Source: Nymphaea colorata (lineage: Eukaryota; Streptophyta; Magnoliopsida; Nymphaeales; Nymphaeaceae). Taken from it: DNA of 60,000 bases. The stretch is from NCBI RefSeq assembly GCF_008831285.2, contig NC_045139.1, positions 15,794,354 through 15,854,353 of the forward strand, written 5' to 3'. Below, piece after piece: positions 1 through 11,611 of this stretch. The position numbers and the translations under genes were made by a program. Every line of letters begins with the position of its first letter. The first letter of the stretch is position 1. The notes below the pieces were generated by a model. It was not told the DNA's origin and did not search any database. It worked only from the letters and a program-made list of their open reading frames with translations.

Positions 1-268
1 CAAACATATTTGCGGACCCTTCACGCCCAAAATACCATGATTACTAAGGTTTATTACAGTCGTGTTGGAATTTTTTACAAAGATTCAAATGTTCTCTAAC
101 ATAAACATTTTATGAACTTTCATGTGACAAAACTTGGTTTTTTTATTTTTCAAATTTATTGCTATTTAAATGGCTTGCACAAGTTCTCATAGAAGTTTAA
201 AAAGTGTTGTCAATTTTTACAAATTTTCATGCATCATTGTGTGGTTTGATGGACACTTGCATGACATT

Positions 269-278
<10 letters not shown>

Positions 279-300
<22 letters not shown>
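279..300. repeat. (TA)n microsatellite in the 2.26-kb unit
   Basis: Perfect AT dinucleotide tract followed by a short TTTA tetranucleotide run. Homologous tracts are at 2538-2557, 4795-4816, 7050-7077, 9311-9340 and 11578-11607, with lengths 22, 20, 22, 28, 30 and 30 bp. This is the fastest-changing part of an otherwise nearly invariant unit. Confidence 0.95.
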
Positions 301-724
301 TTATTTATTTATTTTACACATTTTTGATTGCCGTCATGATTCTAATTGAACTCCATGGGAAAACTTTTAAAAGATGAATGTTCAAACAAGTTGAAGCAAA
401 TTCATTACATAATTCTTGATAGAAGCTTTTGGACATTTATGGATCGTGGTAAACAATGGTTTTTTATTAGATTTTCATGGCTTTCTTAATAGATGTAGGT
501 TGCTCAAGGAAATTTGGGAAAAGTTAGAAGTTAGGGTAGAAGTAATTAATAGGTGGGTCAGGTCTTATGCCTATGCATGCCAACTCTATTACTCACCATA
601 TAAAATGTGTCGGGTGAGGTGATACCCAGGAGGGCTACAGTTAATGAGAAGCTAATGCTCTTGGAGACTTAACCCCAATTAAGGGAGTTGAGAGTTATTG
701 GGTAGCCTCAATTCCTATTTATTA

Positions 725-1017
725 TCATTTCCATCTATGAGAAAAAGGTTGTCCACTGGTACCATCTGGTCTCAAATCTCTGATAGCTGACAAGGAAGCC
801 TTGGTTGGGTTGGAATCTCTCTGATCTTGATTTTTTTTTGTCGTCGATGTGTAGATTTTTCTTTCCTCAAAACTGATGCTTCCATTGTTCTTTTGGCAGT
901 TAGATGCTGCTGCACCATTATTAGCAGGCTTGGAGAGACCAATTGCCGTTGCTTAAGTAAATGCTGACAAATGCAGGCACCTTGCTTCAAAATTTGATGG
1001 CGAGTATGGTGCTTCAA
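725..1017 (-). pseudogene. Decayed coding fragment B of the 2.26-kb unit
   Basis: Two overlapping minus-strand frames are open here. One runs 1017-772 (81 codons, ATG start, rich in H, Q and K). The other runs 952-725 (75 codons, no ATG, rich in S, N, T and K, preceded in frame by a TAA at 953-955). The second has the more protein-like composition, and its frame extends upstream of the stop as another open stretch, as expected of a gene broken by a nonsense change. An A9 tract on the minus strand (A8 in copy 3) sits inside both. It lies 22 bp downstream of fragment A on the same strand, so both may derive from one former gene. The family is not recognised. Equivalent segments occur in the other five units. 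Confidence 0.35.
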
Positions 1018-1039
1018 ACCTATTGTTTCATTACTGTTC

Positions 1040-1267
1040 TCAGCTGTTTGTCATATTAAAATAGTTTCTTTTTCGTGTTCCAGATCTTTTTCTGAATTTT
1101 GTGTCATCAATGAATTTTCCTGCTTTGAGGGACTGAGTTATTTGCATTGTTTCAGTGATTAGATTGAGGACAGGAGTGACTGCATCTAAAAAGTTTTCTC
1201 GTAATGCAGTGGGTTTCCAACTCTCAAGTTGTTTATCATGGTGTGCTAGTGGATTATACTGGTCCAT
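1040..1267 (-). pseudogene. Decayed coding fragment A of the 2.26-kb unit
   Basis: A 75-codon minus-strand frame starts at the ATG at 1265-1267 and stays open upstream for about another 16 codons to a TGA. Composition is gene-like (MDQYNPLAHHDKQLESW at the start, a basic stretch RKRSGTRKRN near the end) rather than low complexity. I do not recognise the family. It lies inside the inferred CACTA element, in the same orientation as reading inward from its end, so it could be a remnant of the element's own gene or a captured host exon. The same frame is at 3298-3525, 5552-5779, 7814-8041, 10080-10307 and 12347-12574 with two substitutions (second residue D/G; RSGT/RSGA). No promoter, complete gene or splice partner is visible, so a functional product is unlikely. 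Confidence 0.4.
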
Positions 1268-1360
1268 GACAGCCAGAGTTGCCTGTTGAGGGCTGCTAGT
1301 TGATCTCCATATTCAGGTTAGAGGATTTATTTTGCTTTATTTAGTACAATTATATAGATA

Positions 1361-1816
1361 TTAGCAGTTTGCAGAACACCATAAAGTGGTATGGTAGCAG
1401 TTACAACTTTCTTTTGTCTTTAGATCAAATTAAAGGCTATATCAAATAAAAGGTTCGTAACTAAAAAGGTTATGCTTCTAGCTCTCAATCTGAAAATGCT
1501 TTCAACTGCTTTTGTGGTTATATCTGTTATTGATTGCATCTTAACTTTTTCATTTTTTGCTGCTTGAGCGTTTGTATGTTATTGTTGGTTGTTCTTGCAT
1601 GTTACGTTTTTGTTGTTTCATGAGCCGTTCATGGATAGTTGGTGCCACAGCAGCTGGGTTATCATTGTTAATGCATGACTAATTGTGATAGTTAATGGCA
1701 ATGAGTGCATCCTTAATTCCGTCGTTGTTTTAGTGGTGCCATTCATGAGAGTTAGCGTCACTGATGACATTTACTGAAGCATGTTATGCATCACTAAATG
1801 TAATTTTCTTGTAGTG
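1361..1816 (-). mobile_element. CACTA (En/Spm)-type transposon end, copy 1
   Basis: The minus strand begins at 1816 with CACTACAAGAAAA (plus-strand positions 1804-1816), the characteristic terminal inverted repeat start of plant CACTA elements. Inward, about 200 bp carry short repeated motifs of the subterminal kind: GGCACCA-type words, AACTMTCATGAA-like words and TGATGCAT/ATGCATCA pairs. The element body therefore lies to the left, and bases 1817 onward (AAG...) are outside. The other terminus was not found in the unit, so the element is truncated or internally rearranged. The inner limit given is only where homology to the right-hand copy begins. Equivalent termini are at 4062-4074, 6316-6328, 8578-8590, 10844-10856 and 59921-59933. 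Confidence 0.72.
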
Positions 1817-2260
1817 AAGTTTTTTAGTTGTTTGACAAGTGTCATAAATATTTACAAAAATTTTGAATATTTTGATACGGTATTTTGAACATAAGTAAAC
1901 ATTTTTTAAAACTTTTTATAAAATTTTAGTAACTTTATTGATGCTTCATACAATTTTATAGACATTTCTAAAATTAATCTTTAACATTTATTAGAAAACT
2001 TAAAAGTAACAAGTTTGTTATATAGATTTGGCGAAGTCTTGTGCACATTTAAATACCCATGAAAGATTTATGTTCTTTTAGATTTTCATGATTTTTCTAA
2101 ACCAATATTTGTGAGCTTTTTTTAATCTCTTTGATTTTTTTTTTCGAAAACTTCTATGATGACTTAAACCGATGATTATATATTATTTTCTGGAATGACA
2201 ATTTCCATTCTTTTTCTGAATAAGTACTCTATTTTCTTGTAAAATTTGTACATAGTTTCC

Positions 2261-4516
2261 CAAACATATTTGCGGACCCTTCACGCCCAAAATACCATGA
2301 TTACTAAGGTTTATTACAGTCGTGTTGGAATTTTTTACAAAGATTCAAATGTTCTCTAACATAAACATTTTATGAACTTTCATGTGACAAAACTTGGTTT
2401 TTTTTTTTTCAAATTTATTGCTATTTAAATGGCTTGCACAAGTTCTCATAGAAGTTTAAAAAGTGTTGTCAATTTTTACAAATTTTCATGCATCATTGTG
2501 TGGTTTGATGGACACTTGCATGACATTTTTGAAAATTATATATATATATATATATATTTATTTATTTATTTTACACATTTTTGATTGCCGTCATGATTCT
2601 AATTGAACTCCATGGGAAAACTTTTAAAAGATGAATGTTCAAACAAGTTGAAGCAAATTCATTACATAATTCTTGATAGAAGCTTTTGGACATTTATGGA
2701 CTCGTGGTAAACAATGGTTTTTTATTAGATTTTCATGGCTTTCTTAATAGATGTAGGTTGCTCAAGGAAATTTGGGAAAAGTTAGAAGTTAGGGTAGAAG
2801 TAATTAATAGGTGGGTCAGGTCTTATGCCTATGCATGCCAACTCTATTACTCACCATATAAAATGTGTCGGGTGAGGTGATACCCAGGAGGGCTACAGTT
2901 AATGAGAAGCTAATGCTCTTGGAGACTTAACCCCAATTAAGGGAGTTGAGAGTTATTGGGTAGCCTCAATTCCTATTTATTATCATTTCCATCTATGAGA
3001 AAAAGGTTGTCCACTGGTACCATCTGGTCTCAAATCTCTGATAGCTGACAAGGAAGCCTTGGTTGGGTTGGAATCTCTCTGATCTTGATTTTTTTTTGTC
3101 GTCGATGTGTAGATTTTTCTTTCCTCAAAACTGATGCTTCCATTGTTCTTTTGGCAGTTAGATGCTGCTGCACCATTATTAGCAGGCTTGGAGAGACCAA
3201 TTGCCGTTGCTTAAGTAAATGCTGACAAATGCAGGCACCTTGCTTCAAAATTTGATGGCGAGTATGGTGCTTCAAACCTATTGTTTCATTACTGTTCTCA
3301 GCTGTTTGTCATATTAAAATAGTTTCTTTTTCGTGTTCCAGATCTTTTTCTGAATTTTGTGTCATCAATGAATTTTCCTGCTTTGAGGGACTGAGTTATT
3401 TGCATTGTTTCAGTGATTAGATTGAGGACAGGAGTGACTGCATCTAAAAAGTTTTCTCGTAATGCAGTGGGTTTCCAACTCTCAAGTTGTTTATCATGGT
3501 GTGCTAGTGGATTATACTGGTCCATGACAGCCAGAGTTGCCTGTTGAGGGCTGCTAGTTGATCTCCATATTCAGGTTAGAGGATTTATTTTGCTTTATTT
3601 AGTACAATTATATAGATATTAGCAGTTTGCAGAACACCATAAAGTGGTATGGTAGCAGTTACAACTTTCTTTTGTCTTTAGATCAAATTAAAGGCTATAT
3701 CAAATAAAAGGTTCGTAACTAAAAAGGTTATGCTTCTAGCTCTCAATCTGAAAATGCTTTCAACTGCTTTTGTGGTTATATCTGTTATTGATTGCATCTT
3801 AACTTTTTCATTTTTTGCTGCTTGAGCGTTTGTATGTTATTGTTGGTTGTTCTTGCATGTTACGTTTTTGTTGTTTCATGAGCCGTTCATGGATAGTTGG
3901 TGCCACAGCAGCTGGGTTATCATTGTTAATGCATGACTAATTGTGATAGTTAATGGCAATGAGTGCATCCTTAATTCCGTCGTTGTTTTAGTGGTGCCAT
4001 TCATGAGAGTTAGCGTCACTGATGACATTTACTGAAGCATGTTATGCATCACTAAATGTAATTTTCTTGTAGTGAAGTTTTTTAGTTGTTTGACAAGTGT
4101 CATAAATATTTACAAAAATTTTGAATATTTTGATACGTATTTTGAACATAAGTAAACATTTTTTAAAACTTTTTATAAAATTTTAGTAACTTTATTGATG
4201 CTTCATACAATTTTATAGACATTTCTAAAATTAATCTTTAACATTTATTAGAAAACTTAAAAGTAACAAGTTTGTTATATAGATTTGGCGAAGTCTTGTG
4301 CACATTTAAATACCCATGAAAATTTATGTTCTTTTAGATTTTCATGATTTTTCTAAACCAATATTTGTGAGCTTTTTTTAATCTCTTTGATTTTTTTTTT
4401 CGAAAACTTCTATGATGACTTAAACCGATGATTATATATTATTTTCTGGAATGACAATTTCCATTCTTTTTCTGAATAAGTACTCTATTTTCTTGTAAAA
4501 TTTGTACATAGTTTCC
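2261..4516 (+). repeat. 2.26-kb unit, copy 2
   Basis: Length 2256 bp. The TA tract is at 2538-2557 (20 bp, the shortest). The CACTA-like end is at 4062-4074. Decayed minus-strand fragments lie at 3298-3525 and 3030-3275. It shares GGACTCGTGG with copy 3, and CACTGGTACC and TGGTCCATG with copies 1 and 3. Confidence 0.95.
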
Positions 4517-4784
4517 CAAACATATTTGCGGACCCTTCACGCCCAAAATACCATGATTACTAAGGTTTATTACAGTCGTGTTGGAATTTTTTACAAAGAT
4601 TCAAATGTTCTCTAACATAAACATTTTATGAACTTTCATGTGACAAAACTTGGTTTTTTTCTTTTTCAAATTTATTGCTATTTAAATGGATTGCACAAGT
4701 TCTCATAGAAGTTTAAAAAGTGTTGTCAATTTTTACAAATTTTCATGCATCATTGTGTGGTTTGATGGACACTTGCATGACATT

Positions 4785-4816
<32 letters not shown>

Positions 4817-6771
4817 TTATTTATTTTACACATTTTTGATTGCCGTCATGATTCTAATTGAACTCCATGGGAAAACTTTTAAAAGATGAATGTTCAAACA
4901 AGTTGAAGCAAATTCATTACATAATTCTTGATAGAAGCTTTTGGACATTTATGGACTCGTGGTAAACAATGGTTTTTTATTAGATTTTCATGGCTTTCTT
5001 AATAGATGTAGGTTGCTCAAGGAAATTTGGGAAAAGTTAGAAGTTAGGGTAGAAGTAATTAATAGGTGGGTCAGGTCTTATGCCTATGCATGCCAACTCT
5101 ATTACTCACCATATAAAATGTGTCGGGTGAGGTGATACCCAGGAGGGCTACAGTTAATGAGAAGCTAATGCTCTTGGAGACTTAACCCCAATTAAGGGAG
5201 TTGAGAGTTATTGGGTAGCCTCAATTCCTATTTATTATCATTTCCATCTATGAGAAAAAGGTTGTCCACTGGTACCATCTGGTCTCAAATCTCTGATAGC
5301 TGACAAGGAAGCCTTGGTTGGGTTGGAATCTCTCTGATCTTGATTTTTTTTGTCGTCGATGTGTAGATTTTTCTTTCCTCAAAACTGATGCTTCCATTGT
5401 TCTTTTGGCAGTTAGATGCTGCTGCACCATTATTAGCAGGCTTGGAGAGACCAATTGCCGTTGCTTAAGTAAATGCTGACAAATGCAGGCACCTTGCTTC
5501 AAAATTTGATGGCGAGTATGGTGCTTCAAACCTATTGTTTCATTACTGTTCTCAGCTGTTTGTCATATTAAAATAGTTTCTTTTTCGTGTTCCAGATCTT
5601 TTTCTGAATTTTGTGTCATCAATGAATTTTCCTGCTTTGAGGGACTGAGTTATTTGCATTGTTTCAGTGATTAGATTGAGGACAGGAGTGACTGCATCTA
5701 AAAAGTTTTCTCGTAATGCAGTGGGTTTCCAACTCTCAAGTTGTTTATCATGGTGTGCTAGTGGATTATACTGGTCCATGACAGCCAGAGTTGCCTGTTG
5801 AGGGCTGCTAGTTGATCTCCATATTCAGGTTAGAGGATTTATTTTGCTTTATTTAGTACAATTATATAGATATTAGCAGTTTGCAGAACACCATAAAGTG
5901 GTATGGTAGCAGTTACAACTTTCTTTTGTCTTTAGATCAAATTAAAGGCTATATCAAATAAAAGGTTCGTAACTAAAAAGGTTATGCTTCTAGCTCTCAA
6001 TCTGAAAATGCTTTCAACTGCTTTTGTGGTTATATCTGTTATTGATTGCATCTTAACTTTTTCATTTTTTGCTGCTTGAGCGTTTGTATGTTATTGTTGG
6101 TTGTTCTTGCATGTTACGTTTTTGTTGTTTCATGAGCCGTTCATGGATAGTTGGTGCCACAGCAGCTGGGTTATCATTGTTAATGCATGACTAATTGTGA
6201 TAGTTAATGGCAATGAGTGCATCCTTAATTCCGTCGTTGTTTTAGTGGTGCCATTCATGAGAGTTAGCGTCACTGATGACATTTACTGAAGCATGTTATG
6301 CATCACTAAATGTAATTTTCTTGTAGTGAAGTTTTTTAGTTGTTTGACAAGTGTCATAAATATTTACAAAAATTTTGAATATTTTGATACGTATTTTGAA
6401 CATAAGTAAACATTTTTTAAAACTTTTTATAAAATTTTAGTAACTTTATTGATGCTTCATACAATTTTATAGACATTTCTAAAATTAATCTTTAACATTT
6501 ATTAGAAAACTTAAAAGTAACAAGTTTGTTATATAGATTTGGCGAAGTCTTGTGCACATTTAAATACCCATGAAAAATTTATGTTCTTTTAGATTTTCAT
6601 GATTTTTCTAAACCAATATTTGTGAGCTTTTTTTAATCTCTTTGATTTTTTTTTTCGAAAACTTCTATGATGACTTAAACCGATGATTATATATTATTTT
6701 CTGGAATGACAATTTCCATTCTTTTTCTGAATAAGTACTCTATTTTCTTGTAAAATTTGTACATAGTTTCC
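4517..6771 (+). repeat. 2.26-kb unit, copy 3
   Basis: Length 2255 bp. The TA tract is at 4795-4816 (22 bp). The CACTA-like end is at 6316-6328. Minus-strand fragments lie at 5552-5779 and 5248-5529. The homopolymer near 5344-5351 is one T shorter than in the other copies, which changes the reading frame of the second fragment and lengthens that chance frame to 93 codons. Confidence 0.95.
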
Positions 6772-7039
6772 CAAACATATTTGCGGACCCTTCACGCCCA
6801 AAATACCATGATTACTAAGGTTTATTACAGTCGTGTTGGAATTTTTTACAAAGATTCAAATGTTCTCTAACATAAACATTTTATGAACTTTCATGTGACA
6901 AAACTTGGTTTTTTTCTTTTTCAAATTTATTGCTATTTAAATGGATTGCACAAGTTCTCATAGAAGTTTAAAAAGTGTTGTCAATTTTTACAAATTTTCA
7001 TGCATCATTGTGTGGTTTGATGGACACTTGCATGACATT

Positions 7040-7081
<42 letters not shown>

Positions 7082-9032
7082 TTATTTTACACATTTTTGA
7101 TTGCCGTCATGATTCTAATTGAACTCCATGGGAAAACTTTTAAAAGATGAATGTTCAAACAAGTTGAAGCAAATTCATTACATAATTCTTGATAGAAGCT
7201 TTTGGACATTTATGGATTCGTGGTAAACAATGGTTTTTTATTAGATTTTCATGGCTTTCTTAATAGATGTAGGTTGCTCAAGGAAATTTGGGAAAAGTTA
7301 GAAGTTAGGGTAGAAGTAATTAATAGGTGGGTCAGGTCTTATGCCTATGCATGCCAACTCTATTACTCACCATATAAAATGTGTCGGGTGAGGTGATACC
7401 CAGGAGGGCTACAGTTAATGAGAAGCTAATGCTCTTGGAGACTTAACCCCAATTAAGGGAGTTGAGAGTTATTGGGTAGCCTCAATTCCTATTTATTATC
7501 ATTTCCATCTATGAGAAAAAGGTTGTCCACTGCTACCATCTGGTCTCAAATCTCTGATAGCTGACAAGGAAGCCTTGGTTGGGTTGGAATCTCTCTGATC
7601 TTGATTTTTTTTTGTCGTCGATGTGTAGATTTTTCTTTCCTCAAAACTGATGCTTCCATTGTTCTTTTGGCAGTTAGATGCTGCTGCACCATTATTAGCA
7701 GGCTTGGAGAGACCAATTGCCGTTGCTTAAGTAAATGCTGACAAATGCAGGCACCTTGCTTCAAAATTTGATGGCGAGTATGGTGCTTCAAACCTATTGT
7801 TTCATTACTGTTCTCAGCTGTTTGTCATATTAAAATAGTTTCTTTTTCGTGTTCCAGATCTTTTTCTGAATTTTGTGTCATCAATGAATTTTCCTGCTTT
7901 GAGGGACTGAGTTATTTGCATTGTTTCAGTGATTAGATTGAGGACAGGAGTGACTGCATCTAAAAAGTTTTCTCGTAATGCAGTGGGTTTCCAACTCTCA
8001 AGTTGTTTATCATGGTGTGCTAGTGGATTATACTGGCCCATGACAGCCAGAGTTGCCTGTTGAGGGCTGCTAGTTGATCTCCATATTCAGGTTAGAGGAT
8101 TTATTTTGCTTTATTTAGTACAATTATATAGATATTAGCAGTTTGCAGAACACCATAAAGTGGTATGGTAGCAGTTACAACTTTCTTTTGTCTTTAGATC
8201 AAATTAAAGGCTATATCAAATAAAAGGTTCGTAACTAAAAAGGTTATGCTTCTAGCTCTCAATCTGAAAATGCTTTCAACTGCTTTTGTGGTTATATCTG
8301 TTATTGATTGCATCTTAACTTTTTCATTTTTTGCTGCTTGAGCGTTTGTATGTTATTGTTGGTTGTTCTTGCATGTTACGTTTTTGTTGTTTCATGAGCC
8401 GTTCATGGATAGTTGGTGCCACAGCAGCTGGGTTATCATTGTTAATGCATGACTAATTGTGATAGTTAATGGCAATGAGTGCATCCTTAATTCCGTCGTT
8501 GTTTTAGTGGTGCCATTCATGAGAGTTAGCGTCACTGATGACATTTACTGAAGCATGTTATGCATCACTAAATGTAATTTTCTTGTAGTGAAGTTTTTTA
8601 GTTGTTTGACAAGTGTCATAAATATTTACAAAAATTTTGAATATTTTGATACGTATTTTGAACATAAGTAAACATTTTTTAAAACTTTTTATAAAATTTT
8701 AGTAACTTTATTGATGCTTCATACAATTTTATAGACATTTCTAAAATTAATCTTTAACATTTATTAGAAAACTTAAAAGTAACAAGTTTGTTATATAGAT
8801 TTGGCGAAGTCTTGTGCACATTTAAATACCCATGAAAATTTATGTTCTTTTAGATTTTCATGATTTTTCTAAACCAATATTTGTGAGCTTTTTTTAATCT
8901 CTTTGATTTTTTTTTTCGAAAACTTCTATGATGACTTAAACCGATGATTATATATTATTTTCTGGAATGACAATTTCCATTCTTTTTCTGAATAAGTACT
9001 CTATTTTCTTGTAAAATTTGTACATAGTTTCC
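6772..9032 (+). repeat. 2.26-kb unit, copy 4
   Basis: Length 2261 bp. The TA tract is at 7050-7077 (28 bp). The CACTA-like end is at 8578-8590. Minus-strand fragments lie at 7814-8041 and 7546-7791. This is the first copy with GGATTCGTGG, CACTGCTACC and TGGCCCATG (second residue of fragment A changed from D to G). All three variants are shared with copies 5 and 6. Confidence 0.95.
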
Positions 9033-9300
9033 CAAACATATTTGCGGACCCTTCACGCCCAAAATACCATGATTACTAAGGTTTATTACAGTCGTGTTGG
9101 AATTTTTTACAAAGATTCAAATGTTCTCTAACATAAACATTTTATGAACTTTCATGTGACAAAACTTGGTTTTTTTCTTTTTCAAATTTATTGCTATTTA
9201 AATGGATTGCACAAGTTCTCATAGAAGTTTAAAAAGTGTTGTCAATTTTTACAAATTTTCATGCATCATTGTGTGGTTTGATGGACACTTGCATGACATT

Positions 9301-9344
<44 letters not shown>

Positions 9345-11299
9345 TATTTATTTTACACATTTTTGATTGCCGTCATGATTCTAATTGAACTCCATGGGAA
9401 AACTTTTAAAAGATGAATGTTCAAACAAGTTGAAGCAAATTCATTACATAATTCTTGATAGAAGCTTTTGGACATTTATGGATTCGTGGTAAACAATGGT
9501 TTTTTATTAGATTTTCATGGCTTTCTTAATAGATGTAGGTTGCTCAAGGAAATTTGGGAAAAGTTAGAAGTTAGGGTAGAAGTAATTAATAGGTGGGTCA
9601 GGTCTTATGCCTATGCATGCCAACTCTATTACTCACCATATAAAATGTGTCGGGTGAGGTGATACCCAGGAGGGCTACAGTTAATGAGAAGCTAATGCTC
9701 TTGGAGACTTAACCCCAATTAAGGGAGTTGAGAGTTATTGGGTAGCCTCAATTCCTATTTATTATCATTTCCATCTATGAGAAAAAGGTTGTCCACTGCT
9801 ACCATCTGGTCTCAAATCTCTGATAGCTGACAAGGAAGCCTTGGTTGGGTTGGAATCTCTCTGATCTTGATTTTTTTTTGTCGTCGATGTGTAGATTTTT
9901 CTTTCCTCAAAACTGATGCTTCCATTGTTCTTTTGGCAGTTAGATGCTGCTGCACCATTATTAGCAGGCTTGGAGAGACCAATTGCCGTTGCTTAAGTAA
10001 ATGCTGACAAATGCAGGCACCTTGCTTCAAAATTTGATGGCGAGTATGGTGCTTCAAACCTATTGTTTCATTACTGTTCTCAGCTGTTTGTCATATTAAA
10101 ATAGTTTCTTTTTCGTGCTCCAGATCTTTTTCTGAATTTTGTGTCATCAATGAATTTTCCTGCTTTGAGGGACTGAGTTATTTGCATTGTTTCAGTGATT
10201 AGATTGAGGACAGGAGTGACTGCATCTAAAAAGTTTTCTCGTAATGCAGTGGGTTTCCAACTCTCAAGTTGTTTATCATGGTGTGCTAGTGGATTATACT
10301 GGCCCATGACAGCCAGAGTTGCCTGTTGAGGGCTGCTAGTTGATCTCCATATTCAGGTTAGAGGATTTATTTTGCTTTATTTAGTACAATTATATAGATA
10401 TTAGCAGTTTGCAGAACACCATAAAGTGGTATGGTAGCAGTTACAACTTTCTTTTGTCTTTAGATCAAATTAAAGGCTATATCAAATAAAAGGTTCGTAA
10501 CTAAAAAGGTTATGCTTCTAGCTCTCAATCTGAAAATGCTTTCAACTGCTTTTGTGGTTATATCTGTTATTGATTGCATCTTAACTTTTTCATTTTTTGC
10601 TGCTTGAGCGTTTGTATGTTATTGTTGGTTGTTCTTGCATGTTACGTTTTTGTTGTTTCATGAGCCGTTCATGGATAGTTGGTGCCACAGCAGCTGGGTT
10701 ATCATTGTTAATGCATGACTAATTGTGATAGTTAATGGCAATGAGTGCATCCTTAATTCCGTCGTTGTTTTAGTGGTGCCATTCATGAGAGTTAGCGTCA
10801 CTGATGACATTTACTGAAGCATGTTATGCATCACTAAATGTAATTTTCTTGTAGTGAAGTTTTTTAGTTGTTTGACAAGTGTCATAAATATTTACAAAAA
10901 TTTTGAATATTTTGATACGTATTTTGAACATAAGTAAACATTTTTTAAAACTTTTTATAAAATTTTAGTAACTTTATTGATGCTTCATACAATTTTATAG
11001 ACATTTCTAAAATTAATCTTTAACATTTATTAGAAAACTTAAAAGTAACAAGTTTGTTATATAGATTTGGCGAAGTCTTGTGCACATTTAAATACCCATG
11101 AAAAATTTATGTTCTTTTAGATTTTCATGATTTTTCTAAACCAATATTTGTGAGCTTTTTTTAATCTCTTTGATTTTTTTTTTCGAAAACTTCTATGATG
11201 ACTTAAACCGATGATTATATATTATTTTCTGGAATGACAATTTCCATTCTTTTTCTGAATAAGTACTCTATTTTCTTGTAAAATTTGTACATAGTTTCC
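9033..11299 (+). repeat. 2.26-kb unit, copy 5
   Basis: Length 2267 bp. The TA tract is at 9311-9340 (30 bp). The CACTA-like end is at 10844-10856. Minus-strand fragments lie at 10080-10307 and 9812-10057. It shares CGTGCTCCAG (T to C, fragment A) with copy 6 only. Confidence 0.95.
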
Positions 11300-11567
11300 C
11301 AAACATATTTGCGGACCCTTCACGCCCAAAATACCATGATTACTAAGGTTTATTACAGTCGTGTTGGAATTTTTTACAAAGATTCAAATGTTCTCTAACA
11401 TAAACATTTTATGAACTTTCATGTGACAAAACTTGGTTTTTTTCTTTTTCAAATTTATTGCTATTTAAATGGATTGCACAAGTTCTCATAGAAGTTTAAA
11501 AAGTGTTGTCAATTTTTACAAATTTTTATGCATCATTGTGTGGTTTGATGGACACTTGCATGACATT

Positions 11568-11611
<44 letters not shown>

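Larger units (their letters stand above)
1..2260 (+). repeat. 2.26-kb unit, copy 1
   Basis: Length 2260 bp. The TA tract is at 279-300 (22 bp). The CACTA-like end is at 1804-1816. Private variants: the base after GGA is missing at about 442 (GGATCGTGG, where the others read GGACTCGTGG or GGATTCGTGG), and there is an extra G near 1879 (GATACGGTATT). It shares ATGGCTTGC (about 170) with copy 2 only. Confidence 0.95.

Noticed and set aside
416-622. Plus-strand frame of about 64-68 codons in every 2.26-kb unit
   Set aside because: Its start differs between copies because of an indel, it has no recognisable motif, and it lies opposite no known feature. Its conservation only reflects the recent duplication of the whole unit.
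1-2260. Second CACTA terminus (inverted partner) inside the unit
   Set aside because: I looked for CACTAC in the plus orientation and found none, so a complete element cannot be claimed.
4686-4889. Frame containing an IYIYIY run (also 6941 and 11469)
   Set aside because: The run is the translated (TA)n microsatellite, and its length changes between copies.
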